Assembly: GCF_042186555.1 (NCBI RefSeq)
Contig: NC_133324.1
Coordinates: 222,257,145-222,321,144 of the forward strand
Direction: 5' to 3'
Source: Aquarana catesbeiana
Taxonomy: Eukaryota > Chordata > Amphibia > Anura > Ranidae
DNA length: 64,000 nt
Under the pieces are notes generated by a model that made no database searches, was not told the DNA's origin, and saw only the letters and a list, made by a program, of their open reading frames with translations. The position numbers and the translations under genes are program-made. Below are positions 11,889-22,095 of this stretch, one piece after another (position 1 is the stretch's first letter; the number at the start of each line of letters is the position of its first letter).

Positions 11889-12103
11889 GATTATGGAAAC
11901 CGTCACAGCATTTTCAAGAATATTCCTAGGAGAATCTCCAACGGCGGGGGAATTGTTTGGAACCTTTACTGCAAAAACTATTTAAAAAAGACTTAAAAGC
12001 CGGCATGCGAGCCGAGCAACAATGTGTGATGTCAGTGCCCAAGCTCCACCCCCTGCGCTTCCAGGAATATTCCTGAAAATGCTGTGAGAGGACTGGATTC
12101 CAG
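11889..12103. repeat. Inverted-repeat element around 11.9-12.1 kb
   Basis: CACAGCATTTTCAAGAATAT at the left is mirrored by ATATTCCTGAAAATGCTGTG at the right, with arms of about 40 bp around an unrelated centre. It is probably a small foldback or MITE. The target duplication is unclear. Confidence 0.55.
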
Positions 12104-13316
12104 AAGTCAGGATTGGGGGATGTGGACTGAGGTGACTCGGGAATCCTCTATTATACACACACTGACCTGTGATTTTGGGGTCCTACCATCTGGTGATGAG
12201 TTACCACTCTTTTTATTCTTTGAAAAGCCAGTAGAGTGCAAAACACACCCAAAAACTTCCACCCGGTGCCAAAAAAGTGCACACACATAGAGAGTGACAC
12301 ACAAAAATGTGCAACGGCTGTTACACTGATCCTCCACTAGGGAAGGACCTTACCCTGATCCCCCGGGGCGTTAGGCTCCAGACGGGGACTGAGGTACTTC
12401 ACTTGTGTCCATCTGGCCAAAACCAGACGGACCCCCGTTCTCTGGAAGGTCTGCCGAAACAGACCCACCCAGGTACTAGGTGGGACTCCCCCGAAGGGAG
12501 ACCCCATGAGAGAAGGCGAACCAAGCCAGAGGGCCATGTCCACCCCCTCCCAAGACTTTCAGAGTAGGCCTGAGGACCCACACTCTACTCATCACACAGT
12601 GACAAAACGTGTATACACCAAACAAAAAAATACAAAAAAGTGACAAACAAGGGATAAATAAAAAGAAAGTGGGGAGAAGGAAGTGGGAGAGTGAAAAGTG
12701 ACCATTGTGTAATACACTGGCCGGCCCTCTGGACAGGAATAAAAATTTCCCCTGGTCCTAGCCAAAAGGCTCGGCCCAAGAGGCAGGTGCAAAAAACCTG
12801 TGTTGCGGTGAAGTGACCATGGTGCCATAAATCAAGTGCCGAAACAGTGTGACTGTACAGCACCCCTGAACTGCCACTTCAGGGGCACATTCACCACTGG
12901 CTTTTCGTGCAACCCTGACCACCAACCCAGACCACAGCAGCCCCCACCCCAGCCAGGAAGGCCTGAAGTTCTGGAAGCTTGGTGAGAGCCCTTTACCATC
13001 AGACCTCACCGTCACTCCCATCCCTCCTACCTAATTACATTCGGGAAATACTAACCGCTCCCCCGGTGGGAAAGAGGAGCCCGTGTTCTCTCCCGAAAAA
13101 CTGACCGGGGCTAGAGCTACCCCAATCTAGGCCAGAAGGCCATGGCACCCGACCCTCTGGCCTGACCCAATGGTTCTCCATCCCCATCAGAAGGCTTCCC
13201 TTTCGGCTACTAACCGCTCCAGGTTACCTTTACACCAGCAGCTTTTGCATAGCCTCCGCCATCCCTGATACCACCTCGCCGTAGATCAGGGACAGAAGCA
13301 AGCGCCACCTCCTGGC
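12104..13316 (-). other. Body of a U2-snRNA-headed chimeric repeat (candidate)
   Basis: On the minus strand this follows directly from the U2-like head at 13317-13369. It is GC-rich at its start, becomes T-rich near 12600-12670, and has no frame with recognisable domains. A second motif reminiscent of U2 (GAGCCTTTTGGCTAGGACC, minus strand, near 12755-12775) occurs inside it. I do not know the function or the 3' end. It may be a retrosequence or a longer repeat that acquired a U2 5' end. Confidence 0.4.
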
Positions 13317-13369
13317 AACTGATAAGAACAGATACTACACTTGATCTTAGCCAAAAGGTGATGAGTGAC
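13317..13369 (-). pseudogene. U2 snRNA 5'-end fragment
   Basis: On the minus strand this reads CCTTTTGGCTAAGATCAAGT followed by GTAGTATCTGTTCTTATCAG, matching the conserved 5' domain of vertebrate U2 snRNA, including the GUAGUA branch-point-recognition region. The first bases (TCACTCATCACC) are only loosely like the U2 5' terminus. After TTATCAGTT the match stops and unrelated sequence begins, so the Sm site and the 3' stem-loops are absent. It is not a functional U2 gene. Alternatives are a U2-chimeric retropseudogene or one copy of a U2-headed repeat family. Confidence 0.8.
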
Positions 13370-13375
13370 CACTTT

Positions 13376-13630
13376 TAGGGCTCATTCATATCACACCACA
13401 TGCGTGTTGCATCTTTGTAATGCATTTCCATACTTTTACATGCGTTTCTCCCCTGTTTGCCTCGCAGTGCATTACGTTTATGCGCTCTTTTGACCATTTG
13501 CATTTGTTGTGTTGCATTGTGATGGGCAAATGCAGCGCACTGGTGTGAACTGCATTCATAGGGAACCATTACTTTTTGGGTTGCCATGCATTGCTAATGT
13601 GCTGACACTGCATCTGGTGTGAATGATCCC
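13376..13630. repeat. Dispersed repeat with GCATTTG/GCGCAC words
   Basis: AT-rich repeat starting GGGCTCATTCATATCACACC and ending CATCTGGTGTGAATGATCCC, with inverted-sense halves of GTGTGAA and TTCATATCAC. It is probably a nonautonomous DNA element related in style to 10310-10565. Superfamily is not assigned. Confidence 0.45.
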
Positions 13631-13929
13631 TTACTCCTTGGTGGTGATCATTACTTACTCCAGGAAGTCATGAGGGTGATGTCCGGTGGTCTCACTCCAA
13701 GTGCTGCATTTTTTAGAATAAGCTTTGCCATTGTAAAGGAAATAAAAGACAGTCTGTTGCTATGCATTTTCCAGCACACAACCTACCCCATACTCACAGT
13801 CCTGCCAGCCATGCAGTATAATTAGAACTTTATACTGTTATGATGTACAGGAATGGACAGAGCAGTGACGAGCTCCATTGAAGAACCTCTCCCAGCCCTG
13901 GCTCTGCTCTCCGTATAATGAAGGGAAGG

Positions 13930-14260
13930 CTCACTTACCGTCCCGTCGCTCGGTCTGCACACACCTCTCAGCCAGGTGAAAACTTTTACAGTTACAACTA
14001 AAGAGGCCGCTCTGCTGCACTTCGAATCTGCGTCTCCTAGCAACCCCGGAACGCCGGATATTCCGGCTGCCGTTGTCGTGGAAACCGTAGAATGCTGGAA
14101 GCCGTACTTTTCTCTGATAGGCTGGGATTTTCTGCGGTTGCCTAGAAACGCTTCCGAAGGAGGTTACAGCAGCGCCAGATTGTGGTCGTTGAGCGGGTGT
14201 GGAGGATTGACGTGACGTCACTGTGGAACGCAGAGGGGGAGATGCAGATAGTCCTGAGGA
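13930..14260. promoter_or_regulatory. CpG-rich block with CRE and two X-box-like sites
   Basis: The segment is CpG-rich relative to its surroundings. It contains a palindromic cAMP-response element TGACGTCA (14213-14220) and two RFX X-box-like sites, GTCTCCTAGCAACC (14032-14045) and GTTGCCTAGAAAC (14137-14149). A consensus splice donor (ACG then GTAAGT on the minus strand, junction 13939/13938) would end a minus-strand first exon inside the block. This looks like a promoter or CpG island, possibly bidirectional, of an unidentified gene. It could instead be a GC-rich repeat. No coding exon could be recognised. Confidence 0.4.
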
Positions 14261-14761
14261 TGGACTCCACAATGATGGCGGAGCTCATCATAAAAATGCC
14301 AGGGGCCTGGCTGCTGACAGATCCCAAACCAGAATGTCAGAGAGACCTCATTATTCCTGCCAGCCTTCTAGGAGCCCAGCACTTCAAGTAGAACCTTGGC
14401 TCCATGCCCACAGGGTGTTTGCCCAGCTCCCCTAAATGATTTTCCACCTGGCAGCAGCTTTTTGACAGAACAAAAACACTTGGCACGTTTAAAATAGGGT
14501 GACCACATTTCCAAACTACCATTCAGGGACATCCAACTTCCCCCCCAAAAATGAGGGGGGGGCAATGTAGTCTCAGGGATGACAGGGAATTTGGCGTGAC
14601 TTATCGGGTGACTGGCTGGTGTTAGCACATAAATCATCCCCACACCATGCTAGATATGGTGTCAGGATGATCAAATCACATTATTTCTATTACCACATTG
14701 TAATATATCATGAAATAGTTCAACTCACCATAATGCAGAATCAGTGGGAACCCTGAGCTTG

Positions 14762-15007
14762 TCACTTGCCACCAGATGCAGCGTGCCACTTGCCACCCAT
14801 AGCCTGCCACCATATACAGTGTGCCATTTGCCACCCATAGCCTGCCACCAGATGCAGTGTGCCACTTTCCACCCATTGCCTGCCACCAGATGCAGTGTGC
14901 CACTTGCCACCCGTAGTCCAGATGCAGTGTACTACTTGCCACCCATAGCCTGCCACCAGATGCAGTGTGCCACTTGCCACCTGTATCCTGCCACCAGATG
15001 CAGTGTG
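14762..15007 (+). repeat. 38-bp minisatellite, left part
   Basis: Tandem units of 38 bp built on TTGCCACCCATAGCCTGCCA followed by CCAGATGCAGTGTGCCAC. The array stops at 15007 and resumes at 15341 in the same register, because a V-SINE and a CR1 tail lie between. Frames seen on either strand are translations of the array. Confidence 0.85.
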
Positions 15008-15066
15008 TTGAATAAAGACACCAGTCCATCCAGTTCAACCTGAGTGAGTGTGGGTGCGTGTCTACA
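15008..15066 (-). mobile_element. CR1 LINE 3'-end fragment
   Basis: The segment AAGACACCAGTCCATCCAGT TCAACCTG resembles the 3' end of the CR1 copy at 17455-17520 (AAGACACAAGTCCATCAAGT), in the same inverted orientation. It is short and old. Confidence 0.55.
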
Positions 15067-15067
15067 A

Positions 15068-15342
15068 TTATCGCTATTTATTTAAGGTACCCATATAGTG
15101 CCATCAATTTAAGAAGCGCTCTACACATACATCGCACACTCACATCGGTCCCTACCCTCAAGGAGCCCACAATCCAAGGTCCCCAACTCACATTCATATA
15201 CTAGGGCCATGGGAGTGTGGGAGGAAACCCACGCAGGCACAGTGAGAACATGCAAACTCCAGGCAGGTAGTGTCGTGGTTGGGATTCGATCCAGCAATCC
15301 TTCTTACTGCTAGGCGCTACCCACTACACCATTGTGCTGCCC
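15068..15342 (-). mobile_element. V-SINE with tRNA-type head and L2-type tail
   Basis: On the minus strand the head has a pol III A-box-like TGGTGTAGTGG (15321-15331) and a B-box-like GGATCGAATCC (15282-15292). The body contains GGAGTTTGCATGTTCTCACT and GTGGGTTTCCTCCCACACTC, the central domain I associate with V-SINEs such as zebrafish DANA. The tail (15068-15180) resembles the L2 3' end (GCGCTTCTTAAATTGATGGC, TATATGG), suggesting mobilisation by an L2-type LINE. It sits inside the 38-bp minisatellite. Confidence 0.75.
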
Positions 15343-15560
15343 ACCAGATGCAGTGTGCCACTTGCCACCCATAGCTTGCCACCAGATGCAGTGTGACACT
15401 TGCTACCAGATGCAGTGTGCCACTTGCTACCAGATGCAGTGTGCCACTTGCCACCCGTAGCTTGCCACCAGATGCAGTGTGTCATTTGCCACCCATGGCT
15501 TGCTATCAGATGCAGTATGCCACTTGCCTCCCACAGCTGTGTCACTTGCCACCCATGTTT
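15341..15560 (+). repeat. 38-bp minisatellite, right part
   Basis: Continuation of the array interrupted by the SINE, with units such as CCACCAGATGCAGTGTGCCA plus CTTGCCACCCATAGCTTG. Units here are more variable, with several shortened to about 25 bp. Confidence 0.8.
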
Positions 15561-16923
15561 CCCTGTGTCACCTTCATTACTGTCCAGTGTCCACTTGTGT
15601 GACTGTCACCTTCTTCTTTATTACTTTTTTCCCTCACCTTACAAGTTCCAATATTCCCTCTGGTGACTCTGAGTGGTCCCTCAGACAGTGAGTCGGGCTG
15701 TGGGCAAAAGGAGGAGAAATCAGGCACTCGGGCAGCCATTGATCTGATCCAGCAACAGCACACAGAACAGACACCAGATGACCAGTCCCTGCTGCTGTCA
15801 CTCCCTCTGCATGCTGCTGGGTGCCAGGCCGTGGGTGCCGAGGAAGGAGGTGGGTGGAGAGGAGACACTGCCTGGAGAGGGAAGATCACGCCAGTCCCTG
15901 CTGCTTGCTGCTGGGTGCCGGAGAAGGAGGAGGTGCCGAGGAGGGTGGAGACAGCAGTGCAGCACTAAGTGCGGGCCTTGCTCCCGGCCTCACTGTCTGA
16001 GAGATTGAGACTCTGTGATTTCACTGGTTGCTGGACGTCAGGCGGGCCGGCCCTAGCAACCAGTTCCGGAAGTGTAGAGAAATGTAATTACTAGTTAGTA
16101 CTTGGTGGCTGTGACCTCTATTTCATTCCGGGACACTGTATTGTCCTGGAATGAAGGTGCCTGGGACCAGGGACAGAGATGGCAATTGCGGGACAGTCCC
16201 GAGCACATGGGCACCCTAGTTTAGATGCATCAAGTGCTTGGGAGTTGATTCATTTAATTGGCCAGAATAATCATTTATTCTGGCCATGTAAGTGGATTGA
16301 CCCTAAAGTGCTTGACGCACCAAGTGTTAACGCGCTTGTAAAGAGTTATGTGGACATGACCTTAGGGGTACAATAGATATGGCACCAGCATCCCAATTTA
16401 TAGAAAGTTTCAAAGGTAGGAAGGGATAGGGGACTTTTAAGATGCTCAATCACATGATACAACAAAAAGTTGTATATGAAGTTAAAAATCCCAATATTTA
16501 TTTAAACATGATTGTTAAAAACCAATTGTACAACCATTTGGTATTATGCTCAGATATTATACAACATTTAGTCAACATCATGCTTGTGTTTCTGACATGT
16601 TTCGCCGTGTCTGGGTTCTTCAGGGAATAGCGTGATGGATTCACTTCAAAGGTTGCACCTTGCGGCAGGGCTAAAAACAGATCAAAAGAAGATGGGAGTC
16701 TGTCCACATGGGCCCCAGGCGCTGAACACTAGGGGAGTCCCCCCAGAAGAACTGGATCACCCGCAGGGGGAAAAGGATACCTCAATACATCATGATTCAA
16801 GTTTCATTGTAGGGAGCCCCAGTGTCCACTAGATGGCAGGTCCAACACTTATTGGTGCTTCTCTAATTCACAGGCAATCAAGCAGTTGGTTGCCTAGCTG
16901 GAGATCCACAGATAAATCTAACC

Positions 16924-17108
16924 CAGTGTTTCTCAACTCCAGTCCTCGAGGCACACCAACAGGTCATGTTTTCAGGATTTCCCTCAGATGAAACGGCTGT
17001 GGTAATTACTAAGGCAGTGAAACTGATCAAATCACCTGTGCAAAATAGTGGAAATCCTGAAAACATGACCTGTTGGTGTGCCTTGAGGACTGGAGTTGAA
17101 AAACACTG
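16924..17108. mobile_element. Palindromic hAT-type MITE
   Basis: Ends are CAGTGTTTCTCAACTCCAGT and the inverse, flanked by a perfect 8-bp duplication ATCTAACC (16916-16923 and 17109-17116). The two halves are nearly fully inverted over about 60 bp. It is 185 bp and noncoding, and sits exactly in the loop of the larger palindrome. Confidence 0.9.
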
Positions 17109-17454
17109 ATCTAACCTGTGGGTTAATATGCAGACAAGCATGGGTTTCCTGAGACTCCAGCAACATGTTTAATTGCTTGTGAATTGGAGAAGCACCAATA
17201 AGTGTTGGACCTGCCATCTAGTGGACACTGAGGCTCCCTACAATGAAACTTGAATCATGATGTATTGAGGTATCCTTTTCCCCCCTGCGGGTGATCTGGT
17301 TCTTCTGGGGGGACTCCCCCCAATGTTCGGCCCCTGGGGCCCATATGGACAGACTCCCATCGTTACAAAGCAAATAAAAGAAGTTTAAAGGGAACAGATG
17401 AGAACCTGTCCCTTAATGGTAATTGGAACTTTTGTCTCTATATATATCCCATTG

Positions 17455-18822
17455 TTACATAGGTTACATAGTAGGTGAGGTTGAGAAAAGACACAAGTCC
17501 ATCAAGTCCAACTCATGTGTGTGATTATATGTCAGTATTACATTGTATATCCCTGTATGTTGTGGTCGTTCAGGTGCTTATCTAATAGTTTTTTGAAACT
17601 ATCAATGCTCTCCGCTGGGACCACCGCCTGTGAAGGGAATTCCACATCCTTGCCACTCTTATGCCCCGTACACACGGTCCGATTTTCCGATGGAAAATGT
17701 CCGATCGGAGCGTGTTGTCGGAAATTCCGACCGTGTGTGGGCTCCAGCGGACATTTTCCATCGGATTTTCCGACACACAAAGTTGGAGAGCAGGAGATAA
17801 AGTTTTCCGACAACAAAATCCGTTGTCGGAAATTCCGATCATGTGTACACAAATCCGATGGACAAAGTGCCACGCATGCTCAGAATAAATAAAGAGATGA
17901 AAGCTATTGGCCACTGCCCCGTTTATAGTCCCGACGTATGTGTTTTACGTCACCGCGTTTAGAACGATCGGATTTTCCGACAACTTTGTGTGACCGTGTG
18001 TATGCAAGACAAGTTTGAGCCAACATCCGTCTGAAAAAATCCTAGGATTTTGTTGTCGGAATGTCCGAACAAAGTCCGACCGTGTGTACGGGGCATTACA
18101 GTAAAGAACCCTCTACGTAGTTTATGGTTAAACCTCTTTTCTTCTAATTTTATTGAGGCCACGTGTCTTCTTAAACTACCTATTGTGAGGTCACCAGTAT
18201 GGTATTTGTAAATTGAAATCATATCCCCTCTCAAGCGTCTCTTCTCCAGAGAGAATAAGTTCAGTGCTTGCAACCTTTCCTCATAACTAATATCCTCCAG
18301 ACCCTTTATTAGCTTTGTTGTCTTTCTTTGTACTCACTCCATTTCCAGTACATCCTTCCTGAGGACTGGTGCCCAGAACTGGACAGCATACTCCAGGTGC
18401 GGCCGGACCAGAGTCTTGTAGAGTGGGAGAATTATCACTTTATCTCTGGAGTTGATCCCTTTTTTTTAATGCATGCCAATATTCAGTTTGCTTTGTTAGC
18501 AGCAGCTTGGCATTGCATGCCATTGCTGAGCCTATCATCTACTAGGACCCCCAGGTCCTTTTCCATCCTTGATTCCCCCAGAGGTCCCCCCCCCAGTGTA
18601 TAGATTGCATTCATATTTTTGCCACCCAAATGCATTATTTTACATTTTTCTACATTGAACCTCATTTGCCATGTAGTTGCCCACCCCATTAATTTGTTCA
18701 GATCTTCTTGCAAGGTTTCCACATCCTGCGGAGAAGTTATTGCCCTGCTTAGCTTAGTATCGTCCGCAAATACAGAGATTGAACTGTTTATCCCATCCTC
18801 CAGGTCGTTTATCAATAAATTA
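17455..18822 (-). pseudogene. CR1-type LINE, 5'-truncated, decayed
   Basis: Minus-strand frames encode the C-terminal half of a non-LTR reverse transcriptase: a FADDTKL box and a KDLGVLVDDRL block (18483-18815), then FSLEKRRLRGD (about 18215-18250). This order is typical of CR1. The 3' end near 17455 reads TATGTAACCTATGTAAC on the minus strand, an 8-bp repeated tail of the CR1 type. The copy lacks the endonuclease and upstream domains, and is interrupted by the MITE at 17662-18095. It is a dead relic. Confidence 0.85.
17662..18095. mobile_element. Harbinger-type MITE inside CR1
   Basis: Ends are TGCCCCGTACACACGGTC and the exact inverse, flanked by TTA on both sides (17659-17661 and 18096-18098). 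Removing the element and one TTA restores an uninterrupted CR1 reading (CCACTCTTACAGTAAAG), which proves the insertion order. It is 434 bp and noncoding. Confidence 0.92.
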
Positions 18823-19097
18823 TATTGACACAGCGAAACATGTCAGAAACACAAGCGTGATGTTGACTAAATGTTATAAAATATCTGAGCATAATACCAA
18901 ATGGTTGTACAATTGTTTGTTGTATCATGTGATTGAGCACCTTGAAAGTCCCCTATCCCTTCCAACCTTTGAAACTTAGTGTTAACACACGTTTACACGT
19001 GTCAAGCGTTTTTTTCTGCGAAAACGCTGCTACTCCTGGCTCCACTGGCAGTGGGGGTTTTTCTGCCTCTAAACACATATATGTGCATATACACATA

Positions 19098-19222
19098 GCG
19101 TGAGATTTACTAAAACTGGAGCACTCAGAATCTGGTGCAGCTGTGCAGCTTCTAAATTCAGCTTGGACAATAAAACCTGGAAGCTGATTGGTTACTATGA
19201 ACATCTAGAAATCTCCCCCATA
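19098..19222. mobile_element. Short palindromic MITE, 'GATTTACTAAAACTGGA' family
   Basis: The left end GAGATTTACTAAAACTGGAG is followed by CAGAATCTGGTGCAGCTGTG and an internal GAAGCTGATTGGTTACTATG. The right end AAATCTCCCCC is weakly inverted. The longer relative at 48885-49057 has clearer inverted ends. Confidence 0.6.
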
Positions 19223-19267
19223 GGCTAACATGGAGGGGCGTTTAGAGGCAGGAAAAAAAAGCTGCCC

Positions 19268-19682
19268 CTAAAAGCAGTTCAGTGTGGATGAGGCCTAAAC
19301 ACAAACCTTTTTTGCAGTGCTTTTTTTCTCTGAATCAAAAAGGCATGGAAAGTATGTGAAAGTATGTTCCAATGCTTTTCCATTCCAGAAAAACAAAACA
19401 AAGTATGACATGCTGCTTTTTTCCTGCACTTTCAGGAGAAACCAGCAAAAATGCAGCAGAAACACATAAAAAACACATGGACTGCGTTTTTGATGCATTT
19501 CCACTTTGTTTACATTGAAGTCTTTGGAACCAAAAGCGCAACCTGCTGCAGGAAAAAAAATTCTATGGCCTTTTCCAAAAAACAGAAAATGCAGAGATAG
19601 GAAACTATGTAGGAATGGACTGTAGTACGTTTCTGCAAACTGAAAACGCACGAAAAATGCATAGGTGTGAACCAGGCCTTAG
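19268..19682. repeat. Dispersed repeat ending 'GTGTGAACCAGGCCTTA'
   Basis: It begins near GATGAGGCCTAAACACAAAC and ends TAGGTGTGAACCAGGCCTTA, a weakly inverted pair. The internal GAAAACGCACGAAAAATGCA resembles 10310-10565. The frames on the minus strand show no protein family. Confidence 0.5.
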
Positions 19683-20007
19683 GTAGGGTTATAACCCCAA
19701 TAAGATTGTTTTTTTTGCCATCTGTGTCCCATGGGGGAGATTTCCCCTTAAGTCCTGTCCTATAGCCAAAACAGGAAGTGAGAGAAAATCCCTCCAAAGT
19801 GAGGAGATCCTTTGTTGTCACCAGAACTAGTGTTCCTATTCTTTTACTGTTCTGGTGTTAACCTGAAATTTGGGATTTTATTTTACTTTTGGTGATAATG
19901 GTAAACAAGACAGATAGAGAGGGTGAATCTCCCTAACGGGAGCACAGACAGAAATAAAAGCTAATCCCTCTCCTCTCTGTCCATCCAAAGTTTTACTTTC
20001 AGTTATA

Positions 20008-20172
20008 TGTTAAAGTGATCGTAAAGTCTTGTTTTTTTACTATAAAAATAACAAACATGTTATACTTACCTGCTCTGTTGCAGTGGATTTGCACATAGCA
20101 ACCCGGATCCTCCTCTTCTCGGGTCCCTCTTCCGTTCTCCTGGCTCCTCCCTCCTGTCGAGTGCCCCTATCC
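20008..20172 (+). repeat. Left part of an abundant ranid-type repeat
   Basis: It starts TTAAAGTGATCGTAAAGTCT and continues TTATACTTACCTGCTCTGTT and GGATCCTCCTCTTCTCGGGT. It stops at GAGTGCCCCTAT. The rest of this family's sequence order appears at 33225-33535, whose right end is the inverse of this left end. The two may be halves of one copy split by 13 kb. Confidence 0.6.
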
Positions 20173-20400
20173 TGTCGAATAATGCCTCCCGTCGAAAAAT
20201 GCATCTGACGCACTGCTCATGCGCAGTACGTCACGTCACTCCAGCTGCTATCCCAATCAGCTGGCGTGACATATCTACTGGGCATGTGCAGTTCGTCGGA
20301 TGGATTTTCAGACGAAAGGCAAGCCACGGAGAGCACACGGAGAGAGAGAACCTACATGTAAGATTCTGCCTCGCTCTCTGCGCATGCAACGTCATAGGTG
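20173..20400 (+). repeat. 'GTCGAATAATGCCTCC' repeat, copy 1
   Basis: It shares an ordered series of motifs with 24380-24600: TGTCGAATAATGCCTCC, CATGCGCAG, ATCAGCTGGCGTGACAT, GGGCATG[CT]GCAGTTCGTCGG and GATTCTGCCTC. Both copies are in the same orientation, one outside and one inside the large inverted structure that starts at 20408. Confidence 0.65.
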
Positions 20401-20429
20401 GAATATTTTGTGAGTACATTTATAAAACA

Positions 20430-20655
20430 CTGTAAGGGAGAACTCCGCTGGGAACACTGATGTAAGGGAGAACTCCACTGGGTACACTGATGTAAGGGAC
20501 AACTCGGCTAGGAACACTGATTTAAGGGAGAACTCCACTGGGAACACTGATGTAAGGGAGAACTCCGCTGGGTACACTGATGTAAGGGAGAACTTCACCG
20601 GGTACACTGATGTAAGGGAGAACTCCTTTGGGAACACTGATGTAAGAGAGCACTT
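20430..20655 (-). repeat. 30-bp minisatellite, short inverted array
   Basis: About seven 30-bp units of GTAAGGGAGAACTCCGCTGG plus GAACACTGAT, the inverse of the large array at 24885-26328. It forms the left end of the giant inverted structure. Confidence 0.9.
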
Positions 20656-21384
20656 TGACCACCTCCTGTATCCTGTGCGCATCCTCTATCCATCTCCTGT
20701 ACCATGTCTGCAGCCTCTAACCATCTCTTGTATTATGTCAGCAATCTCTGACTATCTCTTTTATCATGTCTGCAGTCTCTTAGGGAATGTCTGAAGAAGA
20801 ATCAAGATTGAGAGGGCCGCCGGGATGAGGATTACGGGAGGAGTCAGACGTGTATGAACTGTGAAGAAGAGACTAAAACCAGAGCCACCAACTTGGAGCC
20901 GTTAACTGAGTCCTGCACGGTGCACCTGAGAGGAGGTCAGTGACAGTGTCATCAGGCCATTCTGGGGGGGGGTCACTGATGTAAGGGGGAAGTGAATACA
21001 ATAATGTAAGGGGGCACTGATATAAAGGTTTCCCCTCATATCAGTAACCCCCCTTACCTAAGTGTATTCACCCTGCGGAAGGTGGTCTCTGTTCACAAGA
21101 GTCCCCCCCCACCCCCACATCAGAGTTCCGGCATTTCCCTTTACATCTGCAGGATTTCCCCTTGCAGTGCAAAGGAACTCAGATGTAAAGGAAAATGCTG
21201 CAGAGCATGATCTAAAGAGGAACTCTGATGTAAGGGGTGCCCTTATATCAGAGTCCACTGCATTCCCATTTACATCAGAGTTCCCACTTACATCAGAGTC
21301 TGCAGCATTGCCCTTTACATGAGTGTTCCACTTTACATCAGGGTTTGCAAAAGTTCCCCCTTGCACTGTAAGATTCAAAGGGAT

Positions 21385-22095
21385 GGAGGCCTAGAGACAT
21401 GTCCAGGGAACACAGAAGATACATAGGTTAGATTAGAAGGGATGAAGGCTCAGAGACATGTCCAGAGTATACAGAGGATACATGAGATAGATTAGAAGGG
21501 AAGGAGGCCCAGAGACATGTCCAGAGAATACAGAGGATACATGGGATAGATTAGAAGGGAAGGAGCATGGGATAGATTAGAAGGGATGGAGGCTAAGAGA
21601 CATGTCCAGAGAATACGTGGGATAGATTAGAAGGGATGGAGGCCCAGAGACATTTCCAGGGTACACAGAGGACACATGAGTTAGATTAGAAGGGATGGAG
21701 GCCTCCTCTGTGTACCCTGGACATGTCTCTGGACCTTCATCCCTTCTAATCTAACCCATGTATCCTGTGTGTACTCTGGACATGTCTCTGGGCCTTCATC
21801 CCTTCTAATCTAACCCACGTATCTTTTGTGTTCCCTGGACACGTCTCTGAGCCTTCATCCCTTCTAATCTAACCTACGTATCTTCTGTGTTTCCTGGACA
21901 TGTCTCTGGGCCTTCATCCCTTCTAATATAACCCATGTATCTTCTGTGTTCCCTGGACATATCTCTGAGCCTTCATCCCTTCTAATCTAACCCATGTGTT
22001 TTCTGTGTTCGCTGGACATGTCTCTGTGCCTTCATCCCTTCTAATATAATCTATGTATCTTCTGGGTTCCCTGGACATGTCGCTGGGCCTCCATG
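21385..22095. repeat. 59-bp minisatellite folded around 21.70 kb
   Basis: Left of about 21700, units of 59 bp built on ACATGTCCAGAGAATACAGA and ATTAGAAGGG run forward. Right of it the same units run inverted (CCCTTCTAATCTAACC, CTGGACATGTCTCTG). The centre is at GGAGGCCTCC (21696-21705), a perfect palindrome. The array is the apex of the large inverted repeat. Confidence 0.88.

Larger units (their letters stand above)
14495..16218. mobile_element. hAT-like nonautonomous element carrying a minisatellite
   Basis: Termini are TAGGGTGACCACATTT and GAGCACATGGGCACCCTA, giving a 10-bp inverted end with one mismatch. Flanks are GTTTAAAA (14487-14494) and GTTTAGAT (16219-16226), a decayed 8-bp duplication. 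The element is 1724 bp, contains a 38-bp minisatellite split by a V-SINE, and has no transposase. Frames inside it are not gene-like. Confidence 0.65.
16404..18978. mobile_element. Large palindromic element hosting nested insertions
   Basis: The outer left arm 16404-16611 is repeated inverted at 18828-18978 (shared word ACATTTAGTCAACATCA; both carry a TGACATGTTTCGC motif). The inner arm 16691-16895 is repeated inverted at 17160-17361 (shared word GCACCAATAAGTGTTGGACC). A hAT MITE occupies the loop, and a CR1 copy, itself hit by a Harbinger MITE, splits the right arm. Target duplications of the outer element are not clear. The 'gaaacatgtcagaaac' motif is shared in style with the repeats near 2.2 and 34.5 kb. 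Confidence 0.65.

Noticed and set aside
13317..13369. Functional U2 snRNA gene
   Set aside because: Only the first part of U2 matches. The Sm site and 3' stem-loops are absent and unrelated sequence follows.
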